Shown here piece by piece: positions 1 through 9,527 of a stretch of DNA of 64,000 bases. The first letter of the stretch is position 1. Each line of letters opens with the position of its first letter. A model generated the notes under the pieces. It made no database searches. It saw only the letters and a program-made list of their open reading frames with translations, and had not been told where the DNA came from. The stretch comes from Turritopsis dohrnii. Its lineage: Eukaryota > Cnidaria > Hydrozoa > Anthoathecata > Oceaniidae. The stretch spans positions 372,001-436,000 of the forward strand of contig BQMF02000284.1 of the NCBI GenBank assembly GCA_027922465.2, in the 5' to 3' direction. The translations under genes and the position numbers were made by a program.

Positions 1-1
1 T

Positions 2-1723
2 AGAGATGGCACTAACTGGAATCCAACAACAAAGCATCTTTACATATGCAGCGATCATTTTGTAGGAGGTAAGCTTTTTTGATATTTTTTAAAGATATTA
101 AAGTTTATTTTTAAGTTTATTTTTATGCTGTTTCCAGTGTGGCTTTTGAATAATTACTTAGCATAAAGTACACTTTTCATTGTGTGTCTGTCTTCTCTTT
201 TTACTGCTGAATTTTATGACAACTTTTCTTATTTATGTTTCAGGTGAACCAAAAAGGGATGACCCTACACATCCAGCACATATACCAACAATATTTTCAT
301 TTACGCAGAAGACAAAATGTAAAGAAGATAGCTTACTTCGTCGACATAATTCAGTCAAAATGAGAGAACAAAACAAACAAGTTAGAAGCAGTTCAAAAGT
401 ACAGTCATTACCGCAACCTGTGTTTAAAGAAAATACAGTACTGTCAGATGATAACAACACAATTTTTTCAGGAGCAGAAGATATGTTTATATCAGATCCA
501 TCATCTCTGACTAATGATTTTACACTGTTTGTATCACCACCTCCATCAAAGAAAACTAAGACTGAGTTTCATTGCAGTACACCATTGCATGCATCAAGTG
601 AAGTGACATTACAAAATGTAAATAACAAAATGGAGTTCGACAAAATGAAAAATGATAGAGATGCTGCCCAAAAGTTACAACAGTTGTATTTAAAAGAAAT
701 TCAAAATTTACGTGAAGAAAGAGACGCTTCTCGGAAAGAAATAAATGCATTAAAAGCTCACTTTCTATCATATACAACACCTAAGGACAATGGAACAAAG
801 TTTAAGTATTACACTGGGATCACAGTTGAAACTTTTAATGTTGTATTTCAACATATAGAGCCACATTTACCGAAAATCAACAGATCCAAACTTAATCCAA
901 GGGACCAATTGTTGTGTACACTGGTGAAGTTACTATTAGACAATCAATTTGAAAATTTAGCTGACCAATTTAATTGCAGCAAAAGTTCTCTCAACAATAT
1001 TTTCAAACGTTGGATTACTCTGATTTATGAAAAACTTTTGTTTGTTATACGTTGGCCCGACCATGATGCTAATCTCCAAACCATACCAAATGTCTTTCGT
1101 CAATACTTTCCAAGGCTTACATCTATTATCGACTGTTCAGAAATATTTATTCAAAGACCTCGGAAATTGGATGCTAGAGCTCAAGTTTAATCTAACTACA
1201 AAAAACACTCCACTGTGAAGTTTTTGATAGCCTGCACTCCACTGTGAAGTTTTTGATAGCCTGCACTCCACATGGTTCTATCTCATTTGTATCACAATCA
1301 TGGGGTGGTAGAGTTTCTGATGTAGAACTTGTCAGAAATAGTAACCTAATGAATTTAAAGGACCATCACCCAGGTGATCAAATTTTAGCTGACCGCGGAT
1401 TTACACTCCAAGATGAATTTGCAGCAAACTGTGGAGTAGAGTTGATTATACCAGCATTTACAAAGGGTAAGAAGCAGTTGAGTGCCAAAGAAGTTGAAAC
1501 CTCAAGACAGATAGCATCCATTCGAATACATATTGAGCGGGTAATTGGTTTGGTGAAGAATCGATTCAAGATATTGGAAGGAGTTATTCCTATTCAGATG
1601 ATCAAGTCGTTATCGGATGAAGGATCTACTAATCCGGTCTCTGGCATTGATAGACTCTTAAGTGTGTGTTGTATTTTGTGCAATCTTGGAGATGGAATAG
1701 TTTATATTGAACAAAATAAGTAA
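2..1723 (+). pseudogene. THAP-domain DDE transposase (ISL2EU), broken
   Basis: This is the element's transposase, which would bind and cut its ends. The 3' part of a THAP zinc finger is read at 2-68 (W..., then C-S-D-H-F). An intron runs 69-242 (gtaagc...tttcag), and the next exon resumes with the THAP-typical P-T-I-F motif. A coiled-coil-like charged stretch follows (about 610-780). Then comes a DDE_Tnp_4 domain: D in IIDCSE, SWGGRVSD, D in LADRGF, and E in HIERVIG. Lesions: a TAA stop at 1188-1190 in the frame, and a perfect 29-bp tandem duplication (1206-1263) that shifts the frame. The domain resumes from about 1244 to a stop at 1723. The first exon begins outside the window. An AATAAA signal lies near 1782. 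Confidence 0.8.
1206..1263 (+). repeat. 29-bp tandem duplication inside the transposase
   Basis: Copies 1206-1234 and 1235-1263 are identical (cactccactg...gatagcctg). Because 29 is not a multiple of three, the duplication breaks the DDE frame between the first Asp region and the K-x-L-I-A block. Identity of the two copies suggests a recent slippage event. Confidence 0.95.
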
Positions 1724-1800
1724 TTCTTTTGTATATTTTGTTATATTTTTGTGCATGCATTTTGTATATATGACAGTATTGAATAAAAATTGAACGAACT

Positions 1801-1850
1801 ACCATAGTTAGTGGTCTAAATTTAATTTGGGTTCGATTCCCAAGTATGGT
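1801..1850 (+). repeat. tRNA-like hairpin, copy 1 of an inverted pair
   Basis: A 50-nt segment carries a perfect T-arm (TTGGG stem, TTCGATT loop, CCCAA) containing the B-box GGTTCGATTCC. It also has an A-box-like TAGTGGT and pairing ends CCATA/TATGG. It lacks a normal D-arm and anticodon arm. It is paired with 2136-2185 on the opposite strand and lies between the convergent 3' ends of the two ISL2EU genes. No function is known. Confidence 0.55.
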
Positions 1851-2135
1851 CTTATGAAACATCAGCCAATGACTCTCATCACATATCTCTAATCTTGACT
1901 CCCAAATATTTGTCCCCCCCCCCTATTGTTAATTTTTTGAAAATTTTCCACCCAGGACATTCTTATTCATCCACCCCCATACAACATTGCAAACTGCTGT
2001 AATTGTTTACCCATTCTTCGAGGCTCCCATTATTAGGTTACCTGGACAGGGAAAACCATCATGAGTCAGGGAAATTGGGTTTGAGAAAAAAAGTATCACA
2101 TGTTAGTAATGTTCATTTATATTTGTATCCACATC

Positions 2136-2185
2136 ACTGTAGTTGGGAATCGAACCCAAATTAAATTGAGACCACTAACTACAGT
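2136..2185 (-). repeat. tRNA-like hairpin, copy 2 (inverted)
   Basis: The reverse complement matches 1801-1850 over most of its length. Its outer stem is CTGTAG/CTACAG, perfectly paired. Two stem positions differ from copy 1 with compensating changes on both sides, while the T-arm is unchanged. With copy 1 it forms a ~385-bp inverted-repeat unit that could be a MITE. Confidence 0.55.
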
Positions 2186-2297
2186 TTTTTATTTTTTTCA
2201 ACCAAAAATATGTACATGAAAATATATACAATATGAAGTAACATACATAGTCAATGTTCCTCAGAAAAGATTAGTAGATGATAAAACAGAAAAATAT

Positions 2298-4052
2298 TCA
2301 TCGTTCTTTTCTTTTAATTGATTTCTTCTTCCTGCATGATGGACAGTACCATTGTTTTTTCGGTATACGTTTCAAATTAACACAGGATAAATGGTACCAT
2401 TCTCGTTCACAAGTGATTGCATCGCAACCAATCCAAATTTCATTGTCACTTTGGCTATATTCAGTTCCACAGATACAATTGTATTTTTTCTCCTTTGTCA
2501 CATTTGTATTGTTATTGCTCTCCAACCGACGTGTCAACAGTTCTGGAATTATAAAATTCTTGTAAATTGTATCAAGAACTGGGAGTGTCGAATTAATGAA
2601 GTTATCGTCTCGGTTCACAACGGTGAGATATGACCATTTTGGAGTCCAAATAAACAAATCGCAAACACTTGTATCAAATGCCAACATCTGATATTGAATT
2701 TGGGTGTAATATTTATGTGATGATTTGATTTTTAAATTTTCATCCAAACAGTCAATTTTCACCTGAAGCATGGTCTCAGTTTCACGAAGTTAGTATGGAC
2801 ATTTGATTTCAATCAATCGGTGTTCATTATGGCATTTACAAGTAAACAGACCATCTGGAGAGGCACCAATATAAGTCCTGTCTTGCAGCAAATTTATTCC
2901 GCATTCCTCAATTTTAATATCAGTATGGTCTGCTCCTTTCACAAGTCGATATTCATCAATAGCTGTTTTTTCATGCTCTATTCCCCATTTCAACGATGGG
3001 ACTGCTGTTTTGGATGGAAATGATTCCTTACAAATACCTTTAATTAATGATGGTGCTGGTTCAAGTAAATTAGTCTTGAGTAGGCTGTCTACTACAGATG
3101 CTGTGATACGCCCAGTTCGTACTTCATGCCACAAAACACTCTTGGACTGCTTTTTTGTCAATGAAAATATATAGTCAATTGTAGCAGCACTAACTTTGAT
3201 TTGCTCAAGGAACTCGCTACATTTAGTTGTCAGTACATTATTGTCCTTTAGGCACTCCAAATTATAAAAACTTCTCAACGGCCTTGGCAGTTTTGCTCGT
3301 TCTGGTGCTTGGATGGTTGGTACAAAAGGCTTGTAATAATCAGAGAGTGTGTGCAAAACAATTGCCTTGGTGTTAACCTTTGACAATCTCTGAAAGAAAT
3401 TTCTTTGCTCTTCATCGGTAGCTTTGATTAGTGAAGGTGTTGCTTTCTTTCCTTTGAATTTGTTCTTGGTTTCATCACTGTAGAATGGTATGTCAGCAAT
3501 TGGCAATGGTGTTATCTTCTTTACAAAATCATTGTTCCACTTACAAGCCATTTCTGTACATGCTTTTTTGGTATACCCACATCTTACTGCAGCTTCAATT
3601 TTGAATAACAAAGCTCCAATATGAGAACAAGACTCTCCTAAGCCAGCCATACAAGAACAATGTGCTGAAATTACACTAGCAGTAGCTTCATTTAATGCAA
3701 CCCAAGGGATATGTGGATCTTCATTAATTCTTTGTGATGGTGTAACTTCAGATTTCAGAAGTACAATGTCTGACTTTTTGAAGCATAACACAGTCCTTAC
3801 CCAACCACTCTGGAATTGGTTATGTGCATCCAAGGACTTTCTGTTCTTCATCGATTCGCGAGTAAATACTCCTGGCGTATTTATCAAATAATCATATACC
3901 TCTGGCCATTCTAATGCTGGCCACAGTGTAGGTTGGTTCTTCCAAGAATCCCCTGCAAGTTGGTAGGGGCATACATCCATATCGATCATCTTTAATTTGA
4001 CTAGATAACGATTCTTAGATTCAGCATCAAGAGAATCGCTCGAATAAGACAT
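2298..4052 (-). pseudogene. SWIM / YqaJ-exonuclease / PHD protein (ISL2EU ORF2), one stop
   Basis: This is the second ISL2EU protein, a putative YqaJ-type nuclease thought to help transposition. From the start ATG at 4052, residues ~130-150 hold a SWIM zinc finger (C-S-C...C-S-H). Residues ~310-420 hold the YqaJ fold, with W-H-E-V-R-T-G-R-I-T-A, G-I-E-H-E, GASPDG and the catalytic-type I-E-I-K-C-P. A TAA stop (2787-2789) interrupts the frame directly after C-P-Y. The same frame resumes and ends with a PHD-like finger (C-x-C...C...H-L-S-C...W-Y-C-P-S-C) and a basic tail. It converges on the transposase. The single nonsense change suggests recent decay. Confidence 0.75.
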
Positions 4053-4255
4053 GGTGATGTAGCATAGCTTTTAAAAATACTTTTTTAACTTGTGATGAAC
4101 ATAATTTAGCAGTTACTTTAGTAAGAATACGTCTGTCGTCGTTGAAATCTACTGCTAAAATGCTGTACGCTGTGATTTGTTTTCCCTGCAACAGTTTCGC
4201 GCATGCGCAAAAGTTGACTTTTCGAGCCTCGTTACGTCACGCCGAATCGGAGAAT

Positions 4256-4510
4256 AAAATAAAAAGAAGTGGGCCTAGGATGCTTCCTTGTGGTACACCA
4301 CAGGTTATTAGACTTTTCTCGGATTGATTTCCATTGACTTCTATTATTTGATGTCTGTTAGAAAGATACGATTTAAACCAATCAAATGCAATTCCTCTTA
4401 TACCATAATGATGTAATTTATCTAGTAAAATGGAGTGGTTAACTGTGTGAAATGCTTTGGCAAAGTCAAGAAAAATACTAATTGGAACTTTTTTCTCTTC
4501 AATCCCATCC
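4256..4510 (-). pseudogene. CR1-like LINE reverse transcriptase, downstream fragment
   Basis: The minus frame reads RT motifs in order: IFLDFAKAFHTVNHSILL (with catalytic Asp), YGIRG, WFKSYLSNR, GVPQGSILGPLLF. It directly continues the frame that breaks off at 13469, where the upstream half ends in STTQAILNLSKKIIDA. The two pieces are therefore one LINE split by the element at 4511-13468. The frame ends at the junction with the ISL2EU element, so the later FADD motif is missing from the window. Confidence 0.85.
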
Positions 4511-4858
4511 ACGACTGTTTACTTGTGCGGCGAGAGCGAATCTTATTGTGAGCATGCGCAGTAGAAACATGAGTCGAGACGGAGAAGAAGCAAGCAAATG
4601 GCGGTTGCACAAATTTTACTTGTGTTTACCTTTTGAGGTTATTCAATAGGTAATCTAAAATAATTAATCCAGTTTAATATTGGAAATGATTACCTGATGA
4701 TGGAACTTATTATTTGTAAATCTATTTTGAAGAAAAATCGAGGAAAAATATAAAATTTCGCCAACAAACATTGTGTGTTTGACATGTAAATTTTACTGAA
4801 TTTCTACCTACATTATCACAGACAAAATGAATTTTCTTTGAATTGCTACTATATGTAT

Positions 4859-5175
4859 ACCGTGGCTGATTCGGACACTTTACTTTCATATTATCTACAA
4901 ACGCATGTGAAAACACGCGGCCGCGCCTTATAACACGCGGCCGCCAGTTATAACACGCGGCCGCCAGTTATAATACGCGGCCGCGCTTTTTGCCGCCTGT
5001 TTTCCCGCTTGTTTTATTTTCTGGTCTGCAATATATCTTTGTCAAACAAGCGGAGAAAAGACGCGGCCGCGTATTTTACTACTTATTTTATTTCTTAAAG
5101 CAATGATAAAAGACGCGGCCGCGTGTTTTCACATCATTTTTTTCTTGTTCTGGTCTGGAGTTTTGTTTGTTGTTT
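4859..5175 (+). repeat. Left TIR with NotI-type CG-rich subrepeats
   Basis: An AT-rich matrix is studded with six acgcggccgc-type motifs. Between about 4912 and 4985 a unit of about 20 bp (acacgcggccgccagttata) is repeated in tandem. The inverted partner is at 9207-9527. Such a CpG cluster is strikingly unlike the surrounding DNA. Confidence 0.9.
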
Positions 5176-5247
5176 ATTTTCTGGAGTTTTTGTTTCGGCC
5201 GACGTGTGAATTATTTGCTGTACACAAGAAGCGTGCTCATTTTAAAA

Positions 5248-7780
5248 ATGGCCGTGCCAGTGGATTCTTATGAAAAGGTAAACTAGTTCTTTTCTTTCTT
5301 ATATTGGTTACTTGATTGGAAGTATTATGGTCATAATATATTTGTAACGAAGCAGTAGCGTCTTTCTTAATCTGTTAAGTATGTATTACTTAAAAATGTG
5401 GATTTTCAAGAACAGATAATATATCTTGTGTTGTGATGTATGGTATTCATTATTTTCCCAAGTTGGTGCTATAAATTTTCATATTTTTAGTTTCTAATAA
5501 AACCTGAGATGTTGAGGAAGAGGGTTTTTTTGTTTCTTATATATACATGCAGCAGGTACATTTCTTTACTTGAATTCCAAATTTTTCTTCCTTTTTTTGT
5601 AGATTGGAGAATTTCTGGAATCACGAGGCCTAAGCTATTTACTCAATGCTTTTATTGTCAACAAAATTGATGATTTTGTAGCTCGAAATGTGGAACAGGG
5701 AAAACTTGTAGAGTTGGGCTTGGCCTATGGTGATATAGTTGCATACAAACTTAAATTTAGTGATAATAATGATACTAAAGAGAAGTCTTACCAAGAAAGA
5801 GCAAACGAACTGAAAAAGATGTTGAAAAGAACACATTCTGGTAAAAATGATTCAAAGAGTCGACCTGTGTCTGTAAAAATGTCCTACAATCTCACGGTTG
5901 GATTAAAGTGTCGTGAAAAAACTAAGTCTAAAGGAAAATATGTACTTAAAAATAACAAAAGTTATTCTACTGTGGTTAATCGGAATGCTACCTATGAACA
6001 AATACATGAAGAAGTACGTGCATATTATGGTATTTCTGAAAACACAAAAACCTTTCTTGGTGATTACAGAGGTTCTTCGGTGGAGGAAACATTTGGTTCT
6101 GCAGAGCAATATTTTGTTACATGCAAGGAAAAGAAAAAAGCTATGCAAGTTTACTTATACTATCCCAAAATGTTTGAGAGGTTGGAGTTTGAAAAACTCT
6201 GTGTTCAGCCAAGTTCATCATGTGCTAGTGATTCAACATCAGATTTAGAATTTTATGATGATATATGTTTTCCAAAGATGCTAAATGATAATCCTGTTCA
6301 CTCATCTGCTATAATTACACCAACATCGCCAATTATCTCATCAGGGTTAAATAGTAACACTCCAGTTACAAACATTTGCAGTGTTTGCTCGTGCACCTAC
6401 AAAGATATTTGCCTTATTTGTGAGCAGAATTTTAATTATGAGCAATCTTTAATAGCTGATTCTATGAAGCATTTCTCTCCTGAAAATAATGGAAACCTAA
6501 CTGATCATGTGGATGATAGTGATGATGTAGAGCAAGTAGATTCATCAGTTGTTAGAGATCTTCGATTACGCCATTTTTCTCGAAACTCAATGAAGCTAAT
6601 AAGATATCGCCACTCTATTGGCTCTCCAAGTTTGTCTACATACCTGTTTGGAGATAATGAAGTAGATAGATTTCTCAGAGATGTTGATGAGTCTCCTATT
6701 TTAAATTCTGAGGGACCTACCCAGGAATTGCCAGTGAAGAACGAGGATATAGGAGCATTTTTAAGAAATGCTAGTTCAAACTATTTTGCAATACTAAAGA
6801 AGATAAGGCACATCATTGTTCAGAGAGATGTAACATGATTTTGGCCTCTGTTGTTTAAGCAATCCTTTGATCTATCATCTGATGATATAACAGTTAGATT
6901 CGCTGGTGAGGCAGCAGCTGACGCAGGAGGGCCTCTTCGGGAATTTTGTACACTTGCCATGAAACAATTTCCTCAAGTGCCAGCCTTATTGTTTGGAGAT
7001 GATAACGCGTTGTGTATTAAGTTGTATCCTGATAGTGTTATAAAGAAAGATTATTTTAAACTGGGCCAATTAGCTGGGTTTTCTATCTTGCACATTGGAA
7101 GAGGACCTTCTTGCCTTTCTGAATTGATAGTTAATTCTTTATATGGAAAACCTTATCCAGTTGAGCTTCCGAATGTTAATGATGCAGAGCTTAGAATAAA
7201 GCTTAATCAAATTGAGAATGGAAACAATGAAGAGCTTCTCGACAATGACATCTTACCTTCAGAAGATCGTGAACAGTGTAAACGAACTTTCACAATCAAC
7301 CACATATTGCTGAAGAACCAGGGTGCTATAACCCAATTTGGAGATGGCCTTCGAAGTATTTGCAAAGATTTCACTGAAATCTCAAACTACAACATTATGA
7401 AAACGTTTCTCCTTCCAGACACAAAAAAGCTAGGACATGAAGAATTTGTTAACTTGTTAGCATTCAAAAAGCAGCATCCTGAAGGTTCAAATGCCTATGA
7501 AGAGGAAGTTAATGCAATTTGTGAATTTGAAATTTTCATAGCTATGGTGGCGAATAAGGATATTGAAAATGTGAACTTGGAAGCATTGTTATTTTTATTT
7601 ACAGGCATGGAGAAAGTCCCTGCCTTTGGCTTTGAAAAACCCATTGACATTGTTTTTGATAGCACCTTGTCCTTTCCAAAGATATCTACTTGTGGTCTGT
7701 TAGTAAGTTTACCTACAAAAAATGTCGAACAGTTCATGAAAGTGGCAGTCCGGTATGGAAGTGGCTTTGGAAACGTATAA
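5248..7780 (+). pseudogene. HECT-type E3 ubiquitin ligase carried by transposon
   Basis: The predicted product is a HECT E3 that would transfer ubiquitin from its active Cys to a substrate. Exon 1 (5248-5277, ATG then nine codons) splices over a 325-bp intron (gtaaac...ttgtag) into a long exon from 5603. The N-terminus has a small helical, SAM-like segment, and the middle is Ser/Asp-rich with a Cys-rich patch (about 6380-6430). A HECT domain covers roughly 6850-7780: GGPLREF, LGQLAGFSI, and the terminal P-K-I-S-T-C-G-L-L-V block, with the catalytic Cys at 7691-7693. A single TGA (6836-6838) interrupts the frame just before the HECT domain. Total length would be about 735 codons. It converges with the integrase. 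Confidence 0.8.
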
Positions 7781-7963
7781 ATCTTTTATTACATAAGAAC
7801 TTTACATTTTGTACTACATTTACATTGCATATCTTCAGTTTTTAAGGCTTTCTGTTTCACCTTTTGTTAACATGAACACACTGTTCTATTGATGCTTATT
7901 ACCAGAGAAATAGATCAACACTTGTTCCAATTTTGTAAGCTTCTTTTAATTTCACTTGTGTCC

Positions 7964-9160
7964 TCATACTATAAACCCATCACTTTGAAGGTTTTGAATC
8001 AAATTTGTGTATGTTTGAAGTGCTTCGCCTGCATCGGATGGAAATTTCAAGTTATTTATTTTAACATAGCATATCAGTAACTCGTGTAATTCTTTGTTTC
8101 TGTAAACCGGGCTTTGAATGTGTCCTAATAACCTTTCAGCAGCGTCCAGATCGGCATCATCAAAATAAACTCCTTGGTTTATAAAACCAACTGACTGTGG
8201 GATGTTAAAAAGTAAATCTGGGCGTCCTCCTGGGGCACTTGAAGATTGACGCACGTTCCTCGAGTTCCATATTTTCATAAATTCATTGAGTTCACGTTGA
8301 ACCACTGGAAGAAAACAAAACAGAAATACTTCCAAATGACTTTCCAAATCAGGATTGTATAAATTACTGGAAACCATTGCTTTGCAGTAGTCAATCCACC
8401 AATTTAATTTAAACCTTTTCAATCGAGACCATAGAGCCTCTATACGTTGGTTGTTAGTAGAGCGACCATATTTAAAACTACCTGGATTTTTAGTTAAAAA
8501 TACTTGTAAGTCCTCGCAAAAAATGTTTTCATTGCCACGATCCATACGCAACAACCGGGGACAAAATCCTATTCTTTTGACACACTTCAAAAGTAGATTT
8601 CCTACAATCAAAGGGTCATTGTTACTAGTTGAAACAATGAGCCATAGAATTTTACGGCTGAAACCATCGATACATCCGTGTATCGCAAGACCCCATCTTT
8701 TCAATTTATCATTACCATCTATGTGAAAAATGTCGCCAGGACCATTGGTTTCGTATATTCGTCTTCGAATAACTTTGCCCAAGCGTTCCTCAACTCCTAA
8801 TGGATCGATGTTTTTTAATATTTTTCAAACTGATTCTTTTGAAACATTCATATTAAACTTGACGTTTACCACTTCTGTCATTTGGCGGTAACCTAGTACG
8901 GCTGATGATATAGTAAGTTCATTTCTTATGATGTCTTCTAGTAATCGGCAACTAATGTTGCTTTTACGACGCAAGTTTGACTTTTGACAAATCCATTTTA
9001 TCTGTCTCACCGTTACTCCAATTTTATGCTTTTCATTGATAATCATACATATATCATTGTAATTGAGCTTTGGCTGGACGTTGTGATAGTATGTCACTAG
9101 CTCAGGCAGAGACAGTTGGATTCTTGATGTAAAGATTTCCTCCATGGCTCCAATCATCAA
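7964..9160 (-). pseudogene. rve-fold DDE integrase/transposase, one stop
   Basis: This is probably the enzyme that moves the 4.67-kb element. The N-terminal ~110 residues look like a helix-turn-helix region (N-Y-N-D-I-C-M-I-I-N, V-T-V-R-Q-I-K-W). An in-frame TGA (8822-8824) follows, and the frame then continues into a catalytic core. Its DDE set is D in H-I-D-G-N, D in R-M-D-R-G-N-E-N and E in N-N-Q-R-I-E-A-L-W. W-W-I-D-Y and a C-terminal helical region come after. This matches the integrase-core family seen in many fish and cnidarian genomes. The start is at 9160, close to the right TIR. Confidence 0.75.
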
Positions 9161-9206
9161 AATTCAAAGCAAAAATATACAATTAAGTTTTATTCTTCTA
9201 AAAACT

Positions 9207-9527
9207 ACAAAACTCCAGACCAGAACAAGAAAAAAATGATGTGAAAACACGCGGCCGCGTCTTTTGCCGCGCCTTTTATCATTGCTTTAAGAAATAAAAT
9301 AAGCAGTAAAATACGTGGCCGCGTCTTTTCTCCGCTTGTTTGACAAAGATATATTGCAGACCAGAAAATAAAACAAGCGGGAAAACAGGCGGCAAAAAGC
9401 GCAGCCGCGTATTATAACTGGCGGCCGCGTGTTATAACTGGCGGCCGCGTGTTATAAGGCGCGGTCGCGTGTTTTCACATGCGTTTGTAGATAATATGAA
9501 AGTAAAGTGTCCGAATCAGCCACGGTA
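9207..9527 (-). repeat. Right TIR of the HECT/integrase element
   Basis: The reverse complement follows 4859-5175 base by base. There are only a few substitutions (for example gcggctgc for gcggccgc) and one ~12-bp insertion (ggcgcggcaaaa) near 9270. The 20-bp CG-rich subrepeats are conserved in number. Confidence 0.9.

Larger units (their letters stand above)
1..4255. mobile_element. ISL2EU-type DNA transposon (left end outside window)
   Basis: Two convergent genes, a THAP/DDE transposase on plus and a YqaJ-exonuclease protein on minus, are the hallmark pair of ISL2EU elements. The right edge is placed near 4255 because a LINE reverse-transcriptase frame on the minus strand stops abruptly there, at the end of its GPLLF motif. 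The left end is outside the window, so terminal repeats and target duplication cannot be checked. Both genes carry lesions, so this copy is probably dead. Confidence 0.7.
4859..9527. mobile_element. 4.67-kb DNA transposon carrying HECT ligase + DDE integrase
   Basis: Inverted repeats of about 315 bp, nearly identical by eye, flank two convergent genes: a HECT E3 ligase (+) and an rve-type integrase (-). Ends read accgtggctgattcgg and its complement. An 8-bp direct repeat, ATATGTAT, lies at 4851-4858 and 9528-9535, a likely target duplication (one base asymmetric). I cannot assign it to a named superfamily. The integrase fold is closest to Ginger/retroviral-type integrases. Both genes carry one in-frame stop each. 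Confidence 0.75.

Noticed and set aside
4912..5125. CRISPR-like array of GCGGCCGC repeats
   Set aside because: The repeats are too short and CG-rich, there are no equal unique spacers, and the block is mirrored in the opposite TIR.
4912..5175. CpG-island promoter of a host gene
   Set aside because: The same block occurs inverted at the other end of the transposon, so it is terminal-repeat sequence, though it may still act as promoter for the HECT gene.
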